A stretch of 26,444 bases of DNA from JBLNBN01 sp050260015 (GCA_050260015.1 JBLNBN010000045.1:1-26444), one strand, 5' to 3'. Shown: positions 15,809 through 23,759, counted from the first letter of the stretch. Program-made: numbers and translations. The notes: generated by a model from the sequence alone, not told the origin.

Positions 15809-17125
15809 ATGCAAGATAAAATGGAAAACTTTGAATTAATACATAGGTTCTTAGACGGCGACTTAGACGCCGCGCAGGAAGCGGAGTTCTTCGGCGAACT
15901 CTCCGCAAGCGACGAGCTGCGCCAGGAGCTGAAGGAGCAGATGGCTATGAAAAGCGCCATCCGACGCGACTACAAAGCCTTCACCCCGGCGGCTGCCTCG
16001 ACCGTGGCTATTTTCTCGAAATTGGGTTTCGCCGGCGGCGCAGCCGCAGCCGGCGCCGCAGCGGGAACTGCGCTCGAAACCGCCGCAGGCTCGTCGGCAG
16101 GGGCAGCCTCCGGGGCAGCAATCTCCTCGGCTGTTAACGCTTCCGTTTGGCAGAGCGTACGCGCGTTCCTTGCGGGCCATTCCGGCAATTTCGTCGTGGG
16201 CTTAAGCTCCGCGGCAGCGGCGGCCGTCGCAGTGTTCCTTATGCTCCGCCCCGGCCCCGACGAAGCCGTAAATAATTTTAATAAGAGCATAAATAAGATC
16301 TCCCCCAGCGAAAGCGTCGCAAAGGCAGCCCCGCAGCCCGCCGAGCTAACGGCTTCCGCTCCGAAGGTTATATATAAGTATATCGTCGTCGAACGCAAAT
16401 CCGAAGCCGGGGACGCTCAAGCCCGGGAAGACGAGCAAACGGCGGAAACGCTCGCGCCCGAACGCCCCGCAGAAATTGCTCGCGTGGAACGTTCGCAAGC
16501 GGTCCGCTTGGTCTCGGAGCCACGATTAGCGCTCGACGAGCCCTATGCCCAGGCCCGACCAATCGACCTGGTCGCCGCCGTCCGCGAATTAAACGGGGGG
16601 AATAAGCTGGGCGTATCGCTGGAGCTCCGCAGCTCCAACTACGCTTACGACGCCCCGGACAAGCTTTCGCCCAAGCATAAGCAAGTCGCTAATAATTTCG
16701 CAATAGCGCTGTTTAAGAATATCACGGAAGACTTTTCGATCGGCCTCGACTATCGCCGCGAGTCCTTTATGCAGAAGTATGACGGCATGGAGTACATCCT
16801 AGTCGGCAAGGGGGAAAACCAAAGGCTGCTGGCGGAACCAACGTTCTATAGCCAGGAAGCTAACTTCCAAACCTATAGCTTGGCGGCCAGGTATAAGATA
16901 ACCGCGATAGACGTTGTCGGCGTTAGCCCGACGCTCGGCGCAAGCCTCGGCGCCAACCAGGTGGGGGCCGTCGGCCGGGTAATAGTCGGCGCTTCGTATA
17001 TGCCTTACGATTGGTTCGAAATACTAGCCTCCTATGACTATAGCGTCATGAGATTCGACCACCAGAATAAATGGTTCACGGCGGCAAAAAGCGGGTTGCA
17101 TCTCGGCGCGGCTATAAAATTCTAA
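15809..17125 (+). CDS. Anti-sigma-like inner-membrane protein with C-terminal beta-barrel-like domain
   Basis: 438 residues; Met5 (15821) is an alternative start. The N-terminus (about 5-55; LIHRFLDGDLDAAQEAEFFGEL, then LRQELKEQMAMKSAIRRDY) matches the cytosolic helical part of anti-sigma factors but lacks a zinc-binding Cys/His set. An Ala/Gly-rich segment (about 65-115) leads to a hydrophobic span (about 127-147, FVVGLSSAAAAAVAVFLML). A Pro/Ala/Glu-rich linker of about 110 residues is followed by a C-terminal domain (about 265-438) with alternating strands, including FSIGLDYRRESFM, YSLAARYKI, GRVIVGASYM and a terminal Phe (LGAAIKF), as in outer-membrane barrels. The protein sits behind the sigma factor gene, so it probably restrains that factor and senses the envelope. 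The two-membrane topology is an inference. Confidence 0.75.
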   Translation: MQDKMENFELIHRFLDGDLDAAQEAEFFGELSASDELRQELKEQMAMKSAIRRDYKAFTPAAASTVAIFSKLGFAGGAAAAGAAAGTALETAAGSSAGAASGAAISSAVNASVWQSVRAFLAGHSGNFVVGLSSAAAAAVAVFLMLRPGPDEAVNNFNKSINKISPSESVAKAAPQPAELTASAPKVIYKYIVVERKSEAGDAQAREDEQTAETLAPERPAEIARVERSQAVRLVSEPRLALDEPYAQARPIDLVAAVRELNGGNKLGVSLELRSSNYAYDAPDKLSPKHKQVANNFAIALFKNITEDFSIGLDYRRESFMQKYDGMEYILVGKGENQRLLAEPTFYSQEANFQTYSLAARYKITAIDVVGVSPTLGASLGANQVGAVGRVIVGASYMPYDWFEILASYDYSVMRFDHQNKWFTAAKSGLHLGAAIKF

Positions 17126-17140
17126 GGCGGGGGGAACGAC

Positions 17141-17836
17141 ATGAAAAAGAAAGATCTCATATTCTCAATAATAATAGCTATAGCGACGCTCCTGGCTTTA
17201 GCCGGTTGCGAGAATTCGCTCGGCTACGAGGACAACGTCGTTAAAGAGCGCGCTCCTTTGGACACTCTAAGGGACACGCTCCGCGATACGCTCCGGGACA
17301 CGGTTCGCGACACTATTAAGTATAATCCCGAGCATATTCGCGCGACAGTTACTTGCTCCTTTATGCAGGTCTATAGCGATAAAGGCGGAAAGAGCTCGGA
17401 GTCGCTTTGGCGGTTCTTTCCCAAAATGCTTATCGCCACGGTCGACACCGCATACAATTCAGTTAAGCTCAATTTGAAATTTGATCTCGAGACGACTGAT
17501 CGGAGCTTCACTGTAGGCGGGACAACCCCGTTAAACGAGATCATGAACTCGATACAGGTCGACCTGAGGAACCTGACGCCCTACGGCCCGGAGTATCCAT
17601 GCTACGGCTCCTCCGGCAGGGACGGCAACGTTCGATTGCAGTTCAGGGACGGCGGTACCGCCGATTACAGCGGGCTAAAGACGCTAATGCAAATCATTTT
17701 CGTAAAGCAGGAATACGACGGCTCGCAAAGGCTAAAGCACGCGATTGCCCGGCTTACCGCCACCGTCCCGGTAAGCGGAGATTATTTTACGAAGTTGAAT
17801 ATAATCGGTTATATCGACTTTAGCTGGAAGAATTGA
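17141..17836 (+). CDS. Lipoprotein with DTLR tandem repeats, unknown function
   Basis: 231 residues. A lipoprotein signal peptide (LLALAGC lipobox, Cys about 23) is followed by five consecutive copies of a D-T-x-R/K unit (DTLRDTLRDTLRDTVRDTIK, about 42-61), a flexible charged tether. The rest is a strand-rich domain with GGKSSESLWRFFPKMLI, TTDRSFTVGGTTPLNEIMNS and GYIDFSWKN. No family was recognised. It begins 15 nt after the anti-sigma/barrel gene and ends at a strong terminator, so sigma factor, anti-sigma-like protein and this lipoprotein probably form one operon. The domain may be a fibronectin-like or T9SS-associated surface domain, but this is a guess. Confidence 0.85.
   Translation: MKKKDLIFSIIIAIATLLALAGCENSLGYEDNVVKERAPLDTLRDTLRDTLRDTVRDTIKYNPEHIRATVTCSFMQVYSDKGGKSSESLWRFFPKMLIATVDTAYNSVKLNLKFDLETTDRSFTVGGTTPLNEIMNSIQVDLRNLTPYGPEYPCYGSSGRDGNVRLQFRDGGTADYSGLKTLMQIIFVKQEYDGSQRLKHAIARLTATVPVSGDYFTKLNIIGYIDFSWKN
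17260..17319 (+). repeat. 12-bp coding tandem repeat (DTLR units)
   Basis: Five consecutive 12-nt units encode the D-T-L/V/I-R/K tether of the lipoprotein. The units differ mostly at third positions, so the peptide is more conserved than the DNA. Confidence 0.75.
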
Positions 17837-17857
17837 TTCAACGACGGCTTTATATGT

Positions 17858-17886
17858 AAAAGGGCGGCCTGCAGCCGCCCTTTTTT
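17858..17886 (+). terminator. Terminator of the sigma factor operon
   Basis: GGGCGGC (17862-17868) and GCCGCCC (17874-17880) form a GC stem around a 5-nt loop, flanked by A-run and T-run, just after the lipoprotein stop codon. Confidence 0.9.
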
Positions 17887-18123
17887 CTTGCTTCCTCCGG
17901 CGGCAGGCAACAGTAATTGCCAAGCCGCAATATAATTCCCAAGCAGGCCCCGCCGCATACCGAACTCCCTAAATTTGCAATAAAACAAATAAATACGTAA
18001 GTTAATAACGATCAGGATAATATTCTCTGGTAGACTTCCGCGGCTTCGCGGCTGGGGGAAGGGTAATCGAGATTCAATATATGGTGTTTTAGAATCGTAA
18101 GATTATAAGGAAGGATACAAATA
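17887..18123 (+). other. Intergenic leader of the LRR gene
   Basis: About 240 bp. TAAATTTG at 17970-17977 fits TAnnTTTG, but no clear -33 element is seen. A small hairpin (18038-18042 with 18047-18051) lies downstream. AAGGAAGG about 10 nt before the ATG at 18124 is a good ribosome binding site. Confidence 0.4.
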
Positions 18124-19401
18124 ATGATAAAGTTAGTAGCTAAGAAAGTTTTGTTGCTTTTTGTTTGCGTTTTACCGCTGCTTTCAAATGAAAACAGTTA
18201 TCCCTTAGCAAATTTCTATGAAGATTACTCCAACAATCGCCCAACTATTTACCACGAAATAAATAATGATAAGGACGTTATAGAATATAATCATATCTTG
18301 GATAGTCTTGAGAATAGAGACAGTCTTGAGAACAGCAATAGTTTTTATTACAGATACAGACACTTAATAACGATTATGCCCGAACGTTATCATTATTCCG
18401 TTATTAAGTTTATTAATATGGGTAAGGATCAGATAAATTTAGCTATAAGTAAGATAGAGAGTAAAGAACATATCCGTATCCTGATATTTAGGAATTGTTC
18501 GTTTAAAGAACTACCGGATTCAATAAATAATTTGAAGTCTTTAAATGCTATTCATTTCGTTGAGTGTGATTCGCTCAGAAGCCTGGGATCTTTTAATACG
18601 TTCTTGCCCATATTCGAATTTTACTTTTATAATTGCAAAATACCCCATTTACCTGATCGAATCGAAAAAATATCCTCGATGTTAAGATTACTTATACATC
18701 TTCCAGATCATTATGAAGATTTTGTGTTGAATGAAGAAATAAACAAATTTTCTAGAAGGAATAATTTGGTAGATTTAGCTATAAGAGGGAAAAATATTTC
18801 CGAATTTCCTGAGAACATCTTTTTTCTAACGTCGCTCCGAACCTTAATGTTTGAAAGTTGGAAGAAATTAAACTATCCATATAAATTTTATCGGTTAAAC
18901 AACCTTGCTAAGCTTACTTTAACTTGTTGGGATGAGGAGGTTGAAAATTCTGCAAGAGAAAACGAAAATTTTATTGCTTATTATCCAATAGATTTTGAGT
19001 ATACCACTCTCGATTATTCAATTAGCCCCCATTATTATGATATGAGTAATATTACTCTCATAGAGGATCCACACGAATTTTTGGATAATAGATTATTTGT
19101 ATATTTTATCGACAGCAAGGGATTTCAATTTAGAAAAGACACATATCCATTTGGAAATAAAGATATTACACTATTGCAGGATTCTAAAGAGAAGAAAATA
19201 TTTTTCTCATTGGAAGGTAATGAAAGTTCAAAGGATAGCTTAAAAGTTTATCTTTTAGATGAAAGGTCTAATGTAATAGATCAAGGTGTGCCTACAGAGA
19301 AAGGGATAATGTTAAGCGTGGAGAATTTAAAGGATTTGAATTACTTTCTCAAGTTTACAATAGGACGATATTCAAAGATTTGCGGATTTGCAATACAATA
19401 A
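18124..19401 (+). CDS. Exported leucine-rich-repeat protein
   Basis: 425 residues with a signal peptide (about 1-21). The middle (about 110-270) contains degenerate leucine-rich repeats, for instance IRILIFRNCSFKELPDSI, LNAIHFVECDSLRSL, FPENIFFLTSLRTLMFE and LNNLAKLTLTC. The last 110 residues are strand-like (LFVYFIDSKGF, IFFSLEGNESS, LKVYLLDERSNVIDQGV) and loosely recall a surface-sorting beta-sandwich, but lack a clear PNP entry motif. The gene is strongly AT-rich compared with neighbours on both sides, which suggests recent acquisition. A small lipoprotein gene starts 16 nt after its stop. Leucine-rich repeats usually mediate protein binding; the partner is unknown. Confidence 0.78.
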   Translation: MIKLVAKKVLLLFVCVLPLLSNENSYPLANFYEDYSNNRPTIYHEINNDKDVIEYNHILDSLENRDSLENSNSFYYRYRHLITIMPERYHYSVIKFINMGKDQINLAISKIESKEHIRILIFRNCSFKELPDSINNLKSLNAIHFVECDSLRSLGSFNTFLPIFEFYFYNCKIPHLPDRIEKISSMLRLLIHLPDHYEDFVLNEEINKFSRRNNLVDLAIRGKNISEFPENIFFLTSLRTLMFESWKKLNYPYKFYRLNNLAKLTLTCWDEEVENSARENENFIAYYPIDFEYTTLDYSISPHYYDMSNITLIEDPHEFLDNRLFVYFIDSKGFQFRKDTYPFGNKDITLLQDSKEKKIFFSLEGNESSKDSLKVYLLDERSNVIDQGVPTEKGIMLSVENLKDLNYFLKFTIGRYSKICGFAIQ

Positions 19402-19417
19402 TCAATGCGGGATTTTT

Positions 19418-19840
19418 ATGTTTAGAATATTAGCCTTAATTATTTGTTTAGTACTATTGGCGTCCTGCGGCGATAAAGGCACGTTTGCCCGGATCGATCT
19501 CGTAAACAGGTTAATCTTTTCGCCTGAAACCATGCAATCGGTTTTTGATACCTCTCAATATAACTGTCAATATTTATTTCCTAAATCTTTTATTACCGAT
19601 TTATCGAAAGAAGAGTATCGCTACCATGAGAATTATTATGCATGGTTCCCGAAACAAAAAAAAGTCGACGGACGATTGGTGGATGATCATGTAGAAGTGC
19701 ATTATATTATAGTTAGAAGCGCTTATAATTCAGATCAATTCTTTACTTTTAGTTTTTTACACGAAGATGGCAAATGGTGTTTAAGAATAGAAAGATCTTC
19801 TGATTTACCAATGTATTCGGTTCCAACCGTACCAGAGTAG
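19418..19840 (+). CDS. Small lipoprotein, apparent homologue of the RHS-linked lipoprotein
   Basis: 140 residues from the ATG at 19418. This start gives a clean type II signal peptide (MFRILALIICLVLLASC); the earlier ATG at 19388 overlaps the LRR gene. The body shares a pattern with the lipoprotein at 1058-1507: RI(D/Q) after the lipobox, a Cys in (Q/E)Y(N/Y)C, a Tyr/Trp-rich centre, and a C-terminal motif H-x-I-I/V-x-R, F-x-F/Y-F-L, then K/R-W-C-x-x-I. The two internal cysteines could form a disulfide. Both genes follow a larger exported protein at short distance. An envelope-anchored partner or immunity role is possible but unproven. Confidence 0.75.
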   Translation: MFRILALIICLVLLASCGDKGTFARIDLVNRLIFSPETMQSVFDTSQYNCQYLFPKSFITDLSKEEYRYHENYYAWFPKQKKVDGRLVDDHVEVHYIIVRSAYNSDQFFTFSFLHEDGKWCLRIERSSDLPMYSVPTVPE

Positions 19841-19972
19841 CATTAATATATCATTTATCTTTTTGAAGCCGCTGGCTTCGCAGCTTTGGAGAGGTTCTTC
19901 CTCCTCCAAAAAAACCATCGGGGAAGGCATTGGTTACAAGGCTGTAAACCCGCCGGGTTAAGAAGCGCTTTG

Positions 19973-20018
19973 CCCCTCATCCTAGCCTTCTCCCCGGGGA
20001 GAAGGCTAGGATGAGGGG
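19973..20018. repeat. Perfect 46-bp palindrome
   Basis: Two 23-bp arms (19973-19995 and 19996-20018) with no spacer and no mismatch. The arms start CCCCTCATCC and meet at TCCCC/GGGGA. No T-run follows, so a terminator role is unlikely. It may be a mobile palindromic repeat. Confidence 0.9.
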
Positions 20019-20270
20019 GATGGATAATTGTTAATGGGCAATTGTTAATGATTAATGAAACCCTATTTAATTACAGTAGTTTAGCGATTATGCTTTATTT
20101 ATGAAATAATATAAGTAATGCGCCTGATAATTGATCATTGTTATTTGATAATTGTAGAGAACCCCCTCTCTAACTCTCCCCGTTGGGGCGAGGACCATGT
20201 CTTTTCTTTCCAAGCGCTTAGCGCGTCATCGCCGAATAAATCGCCTGCGGCGCGCCCGGCGTTTCCTCTG

Positions 20271-20300
20271 CCGTACCCTTTGACGGGGCTCAGGGTACGG
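20271..20300. repeat. Inverted repeat CCGTACCCT / AGGGTACGG
   Basis: Nine-bp perfect arms (20271-20279 and 20292-20300) around a 12-nt loop containing GACGGGGCTC, within the palindrome-rich region. Confidence 0.7.
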
Positions 20301-20347
20301 CTCAGCTTAGGAGGGGAGATAAGCGGGAGCGCATTTCTATAGACATT

Positions 20348-20364
20348 CGAATCCTATGGATTCG
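20348..20364. repeat. Inverted repeat CGAATCC / GGATTCG
   Basis: Seven-bp perfect arms around a TAT loop, in the same gene-free region. Confidence 0.6.
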
Positions 20365-20433
20365 TCGGGGGCGGGGCTCTATTAGTCTTTGCCCGTTATT
20401 CGATGCGTTTGGCGTTATCAAAATATCCTTTGG

Positions 20434-20454
20434 ATTCCCGATCGGGTCGGGAAT
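20434..20454. repeat. REP-like palindrome (copy 2)
   Basis: ATTCCCGA and TCGGGAAT around a 5-nt loop. Read on the minus strand, its layout matches copy 1 at 462-481 (C/T, ATTYCCG, loop, inverted arm, CY), suggesting a dispersed family. Confidence 0.55.
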
Positions 20455-20550
20455 GACGAATCTTTCTATTTACAATCGCTTGCGCGTTATTTCCATGCGA
20501 AAATGCCCGAAATGCGCCCGATAAATGATCAATGATAAATGTTAAATAAA

Positions 20551-20576
20551 GAAAGGCCCAAAGCGAACTTCGGGCC
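20551..20576 (-). terminator. Terminator after the thiamine pyrophosphokinase gene
   Basis: Stem 20555-20563 with 20568-20576 (one mismatch) around a CGAA loop. On the minus strand it is followed by a T-rich tract. The core sequence is nearly the same as in the terminator at 11433-11460. Confidence 0.75.
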
Positions 20577-20605
20577 AATTTTCTTGTTAGTTAATTTATT
20601 TCTCG

Positions 20606-21319
20606 TTATGAAACTGCCGGCGCAAACGGCAGGCGCGCTTCGCAGAAGTAGAGTATCTCGCCCTGCTCGATCTTTATTTCCACATTTTCGGCGGTCGCGA
20701 CGTTCCTTGCGCCTTCGCGGTTGCCGAGCCGCAAGCTCTCGCCGTTGAGCGGCCATTTCAGGTTCTTCGTCGTTAGCACGGCGAAGCTCTGCGGGATGAG
20801 GGAGATCATCTCCCCAACCCGTGCGGGCGCTTCAAATGAAACTCTAAGAGGCATCGCGTAGCGCCCCTTATCGAAAACCGTTAGGTTTAGCCTCTTTGCG
20901 AAACGCTTCAGAACGCTCCAGTTATTTAACGTGTGCTCGAGCTCGCCGCCGTGAAATCCAATTATCAGCAGATCCTTGTAGCCTAAGCTGACCGCGAATC
21001 TCAGTATCTTCTCGAAGTCGTTCGACTCCTGGTCGGGATCCTTTATGACTTTCGTTTTTGCGAAGTATTCCGGATTCTCGTCGCCGGTAAACGAATCCAT
21101 ATCGCCGACGATATAATCGGGCCCGACCCCGGCGTCCCTCAGTCTATATGCCGCGCCGTCGGCGGCGATTATAGGCTTTCCGGGAAAATTCCCAAAGAAA
21201 GCTTTATCGGGGAAGTCGGCGTTCAGGCAAAGCAGCGCGTCGAACTCCCCGGTAAATTCGATCTTTACGGGGTAGATTCGCGACATGGCGTTAATTATAG
21301 TTCCGCTTAGGTCTAACAT
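20606..21319 (-). CDS. thiN: Thiamine pyrophosphokinase
   Basis: 237 residues; Met12 (21286) is an alternative start. Family motifs are in order: AADGAAYRL (52-60), GPDYIVGDMDS (66-76) with the catalytic aspartates, DQESNDFEK (96-104), and HGGELEHTLNN (123-133). The C-terminal beta domain runs from about 150 and includes MISLIPQS and the substrate-contacting NREGARNV. The enzyme transfers pyrophosphate from ATP to thiamine, making the cofactor that the upstream riboswitch senses. The gene begins 3 nt after the stop of the TonB-dependent receptor gene, so the two are surely co-transcribed and jointly under the TPP riboswitch. The usual inner-membrane thiamine permease gene (PnuT) is not between them. 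Confidence 0.93.
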   Translation of the reverse strand: MLDLSGTIINAMSRIYPVKIEFTGEFDALLCLNADFPDKAFFGNFPGKPIIAADGAAYRLRDAGVGPDYIVGDMDSFTGDENPEYFAKTKVIKDPDQESNDFEKILRFAVSLGYKDLLIIGFHGGELEHTLNNWSVLKRFAKRLNLTVFDKGRYAMPLRVSFEAPARVGEMISLIPQSFAVLTTKNLKWPLNGESLRLGNREGARNVATAENVEIKIEQGEILYFCEARLPFAPAVS

Positions 21320-21322
21320 AGC

Positions 21323-23683
21323 TTATAGCTCGAAATCTATTCCAAAATAGTAATTGCGTTCGGCTGCCGGGAAAAACTCCTTGCCCTCCGCCCCGGCGGC
21401 GTAAAGCTTGTTCTCAACGTTGTTAATTTGAAGCAATAACCTAACGGACTTGAACGAAAATATGTCCGGTATTCTGTATGATGTTTCAAAATTTACTACA
21501 GAATAAGCGTCCAGGAGATTATCCGCGTAGCCTACCTCCTGCACGAGCATAGGATCCTTGGAGAGCATTCCCCCGAAATTGTCCGTTCGGAAGCTTCCTA
21601 CGTATTTATGCGTCGCGGAAAATTCAAAGTTCCCTCGTCTTAGGTCTATTCTCAAAGCGCTCATGAAGCCGGGGAAGCCCGAGACCGGGTTTCCGGCCAG
21701 GGAAACCGCCCGCCCGCCTAAGGCGTAGTTATAATCTATAATCTCGTTTCGGCTTACGGTTGCGTTCCCTGCCGCGCCAAGTAGAATATCTCCCCATTGG
21801 AGCAAAATAGTCTTAGCGGCAATTTCAGCGCCAAAGTGCCTGGTTCTCGGGGCGTTTCCGTCAATAGGATTGCCGAAGATGTCCAGCCTGCCGCTCTTGA
21901 CCAGCTCGTCGAAGTATTCCATCCAATAAAAATTCGCTGAAACCTCCGAGCCGCCGCGTTTCCAGTTCCATCCCAGCTCGAGGTTAGCGAGTTGCTCCGG
22001 CTTGGCGAGCGGGGAGCTGAAGTCGTAGAGGGCCTGCGAAGAATCCGCCGAGAACTTAGCTTTGAAGCGGGGAGTCTCGCCGTAGAACGCGCCCGAAGCG
22101 TCGTAGAGGTTGCTCATGCGCGGCTCGCGGCTCGTCAGCGCGGCGAACCCGTACGCGGAGCTGTGCTCGCCGAGCAAATAGTTCGCGCCTATGCGGGGAT
22201 TGAAGAAGAGATACTTGACGTTGAATATCTCGCGCCCGCCGCCTCGTACTCCGCCGTCTATCGTTTGATAGTAAGTATAGTTCTTACCGGACTTCTCGCC
22301 GCCGACTGCGTAGCGGTGGTAAGCGACCTGCATTTCCCCGCTGAGCGTCAGCTTTTCGTTAAGCTCGAAGCTCTCGCGCGCGAACGCAGAGAAGATATCT
22401 CGCTTGCCGTTATATTCATAGAATTTATAGTCGGGATCGTAACCCGACGGGAAATTCTCGGCAAAGGCAAGCTTGCCCCAGTGGTTGGAGCGGTGCACGC
22501 GGAATTCCGCGCCGGCGACGAGCGCGCCACGGTCGTGATTGTAGATCAACTGCGGCAGCCATCCGCCGTGCTTATTGCTAACCCATGCGCGGATAATCGG
22601 ATTTTGCGGATCTTCGGCGTTCTCAAACCCGTTCTCGGGCGTCAATCTAAAGGACGAAGCGTCCGTCCAGCCCGCGCCGTCGTAGTCGAAGTAGCCGTCC
22701 CCGGTATAGTAGAATACTGTCGATTTTAACGTCAGGTTGTCCGTTATCGCCCAATCGTTTAGTATTTCGTAGTGGGGCTGGGAAAAGCCCTCTTCCTCGC
22801 GCTTGCGGCGGTCGGTCGTCCAGGTGATATTCTTCCCGGTCGAATCGTATTCGAAATAGCTGTAGTTCTTAAGGCGCAATTTCTTATCGCCAATGTATGA
22901 TTTCGGCAGGCCGTTGTAGGAAAGCGCGTCGTTGAACGGGCCGCCGAATACGTTTATCTGGGTCGTAAGCCTGTCGTCTATGCGTGCCGCCGAAAAGAAG
23001 AAGCTCGAGAGGTCGTCCCAGGAAAGATTGCGGTAGCCGTGCGAATAAATTCGCGAGAGCCTCCCGTAAAACGAATAGCCATTGGAGTAACCCGAGCGCG
23101 CCTCGATCGAGACCTTGTTCGCGCCGGGATCCATCTCCCCGCCGCGCTCCTGCAGCCCGTAGCCTGTCGTGACTTTAATCCCGCGCTTGTCGGTCGCGCC
23201 GAGCGTCGTTAAATTAATGCTGCCGCCGAGAGCCGCCGCGCCGTAGCTTGCCAGCCCTGCCCCGCGCTGCACCTGTATCGCCTCCAGGCTCGAAGCGATG
23301 TCCGGCATATTTATCCAGTAGACGTTGTGATCCTCGGGGTCGTTCTGCGGCACGCCGTTCACGTAGACGGCTATGCGGCGTTGGTTGAAGCCGCGCATCG
23401 TCAGGTTCGAGTAGCCGACCCCGGCCCCGCCCTCGGAGAACACGATGACGCTCGGCAGCTCCGAGAGCAATTGCGGCAGGTCCCGAACGGTATTTCGCTC
23501 CTCGATGGCCGAGCGCGTTATTTCCGAAAATGGAACGGGGGACTTGCTCTCGACGGCGCGCGTCGAGCTGACGGTCACGCTCGGAAGGTTGTAAGTCTTC
23601 GTCGTGTCCTTAGCCGCGGTCTCCGCCGAGTATGCGATTTGCGTCGCGCCGAGCGCGATAAGTAGTATTAGTGATTTAAACAT
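21323..23683 (-). CDS. TonB-dependent outer-membrane receptor, probably for thiamine
   Basis: 786 residues from the ATG at 23683, chosen because it gives a signal peptide (MFKSLILLIALGATQIAYSA); the reading to 23761 would begin inside the switching hairpin of the leader. The plug domain is visible from about residue 35 (LPSVTVSSTRAVES, VRDLPQLLSELPSV, NLTMRGFNQRRIAVYVNGVP, EAIQVQRGAGLASYGAAALGGSIN). The following 600 residues are amphipathic strands and end in YYFGIDFEL, with a terminal strand like those of outer-membrane barrels. Receptors of this family use TonB energy to import scarce ligands. Position directly behind a TPP riboswitch and in front of thiamine pyrophosphokinase points to thiamine or a precursor, as predicted for the OMR1-type receptors of Bacteroidota. 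Ligand identity is inferred from context. Confidence 0.94.
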   Translation of the reverse strand: MFKSLILLIALGATQIAYSAETAAKDTTKTYNLPSVTVSSTRAVESKSPVPFSEITRSAIEERNTVRDLPQLLSELPSVIVFSEGGAGVGYSNLTMRGFNQRRIAVYVNGVPQNDPEDHNVYWINMPDIASSLEAIQVQRGAGLASYGAAALGGSINLTTLGATDKRGIKVTTGYGLQERGGEMDPGANKVSIEARSGYSNGYSFYGRLSRIYSHGYRNLSWDDLSSFFFSAARIDDRLTTQINVFGGPFNDALSYNGLPKSYIGDKKLRLKNYSYFEYDSTGKNITWTTDRRKREEEGFSQPHYEILNDWAITDNLTLKSTVFYYTGDGYFDYDGAGWTDASSFRLTPENGFENAEDPQNPIIRAWVSNKHGGWLPQLIYNHDRGALVAGAEFRVHRSNHWGKLAFAENFPSGYDPDYKFYEYNGKRDIFSAFARESFELNEKLTLSGEMQVAYHRYAVGGEKSGKNYTYYQTIDGGVRGGGREIFNVKYLFFNPRIGANYLLGEHSSAYGFAALTSREPRMSNLYDASGAFYGETPRFKAKFSADSSQALYDFSSPLAKPEQLANLELGWNWKRGGSEVSANFYWMEYFDELVKSGRLDIFGNPIDGNAPRTRHFGAEIAAKTILLQWGDILLGAAGNATVSRNEIIDYNYALGGRAVSLAGNPVSGFPGFMSALRIDLRRGNFEFSATHKYVGSFRTDNFGGMLSKDPMLVQEVGYADNLLDAYSVVNFETSYRIPDIFSFKSVRLLLQINNVENKLYAAGAEGKEFFPAAERNYYFGIDFEL

Positions 23684-23759
23684 TTGGAAAAGCCCAATCG
23701 TTTGTTTAACAAAAAATTTGACCTTTCCGAGGGAAGTATAAGGAACAGACTTGAAATAC

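Larger units (their letters stand above)
19841..20550. other. Gene-free, palindrome-rich region
   Basis: About 700 bp without a credible gene. It holds a perfect 46-bp palindrome (19973-20018) and inverted repeats at 20271-20300 and 20348-20364. It also holds a REP-like element (20434-20454) and related AT-rich words around 20022-20060, 20115-20150 and 20520-20550 (ATTGTTAATG, AATTGATCATTG, AATGATCAATG). It reads like a junkyard of dispersed intergenic repeats. Confidence 0.65.

Noticed and set aside
20118..20342. 74-residue plus-strand ORF in the palindrome-rich region
   Set aside because: Runs across several inverted repeats, has no motif or signal peptide and no ribosome binding site.
19841..20550. 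CRISPR array
   Set aside because: The repeats are palindromes of different sequence and spacing, without regular unit and spacer lengths; no cas genes are nearby.
21992..22729. 245-residue plus-strand ORF
   Set aside because: Antisense to the TonB-dependent receptor and without any recognisable domain.
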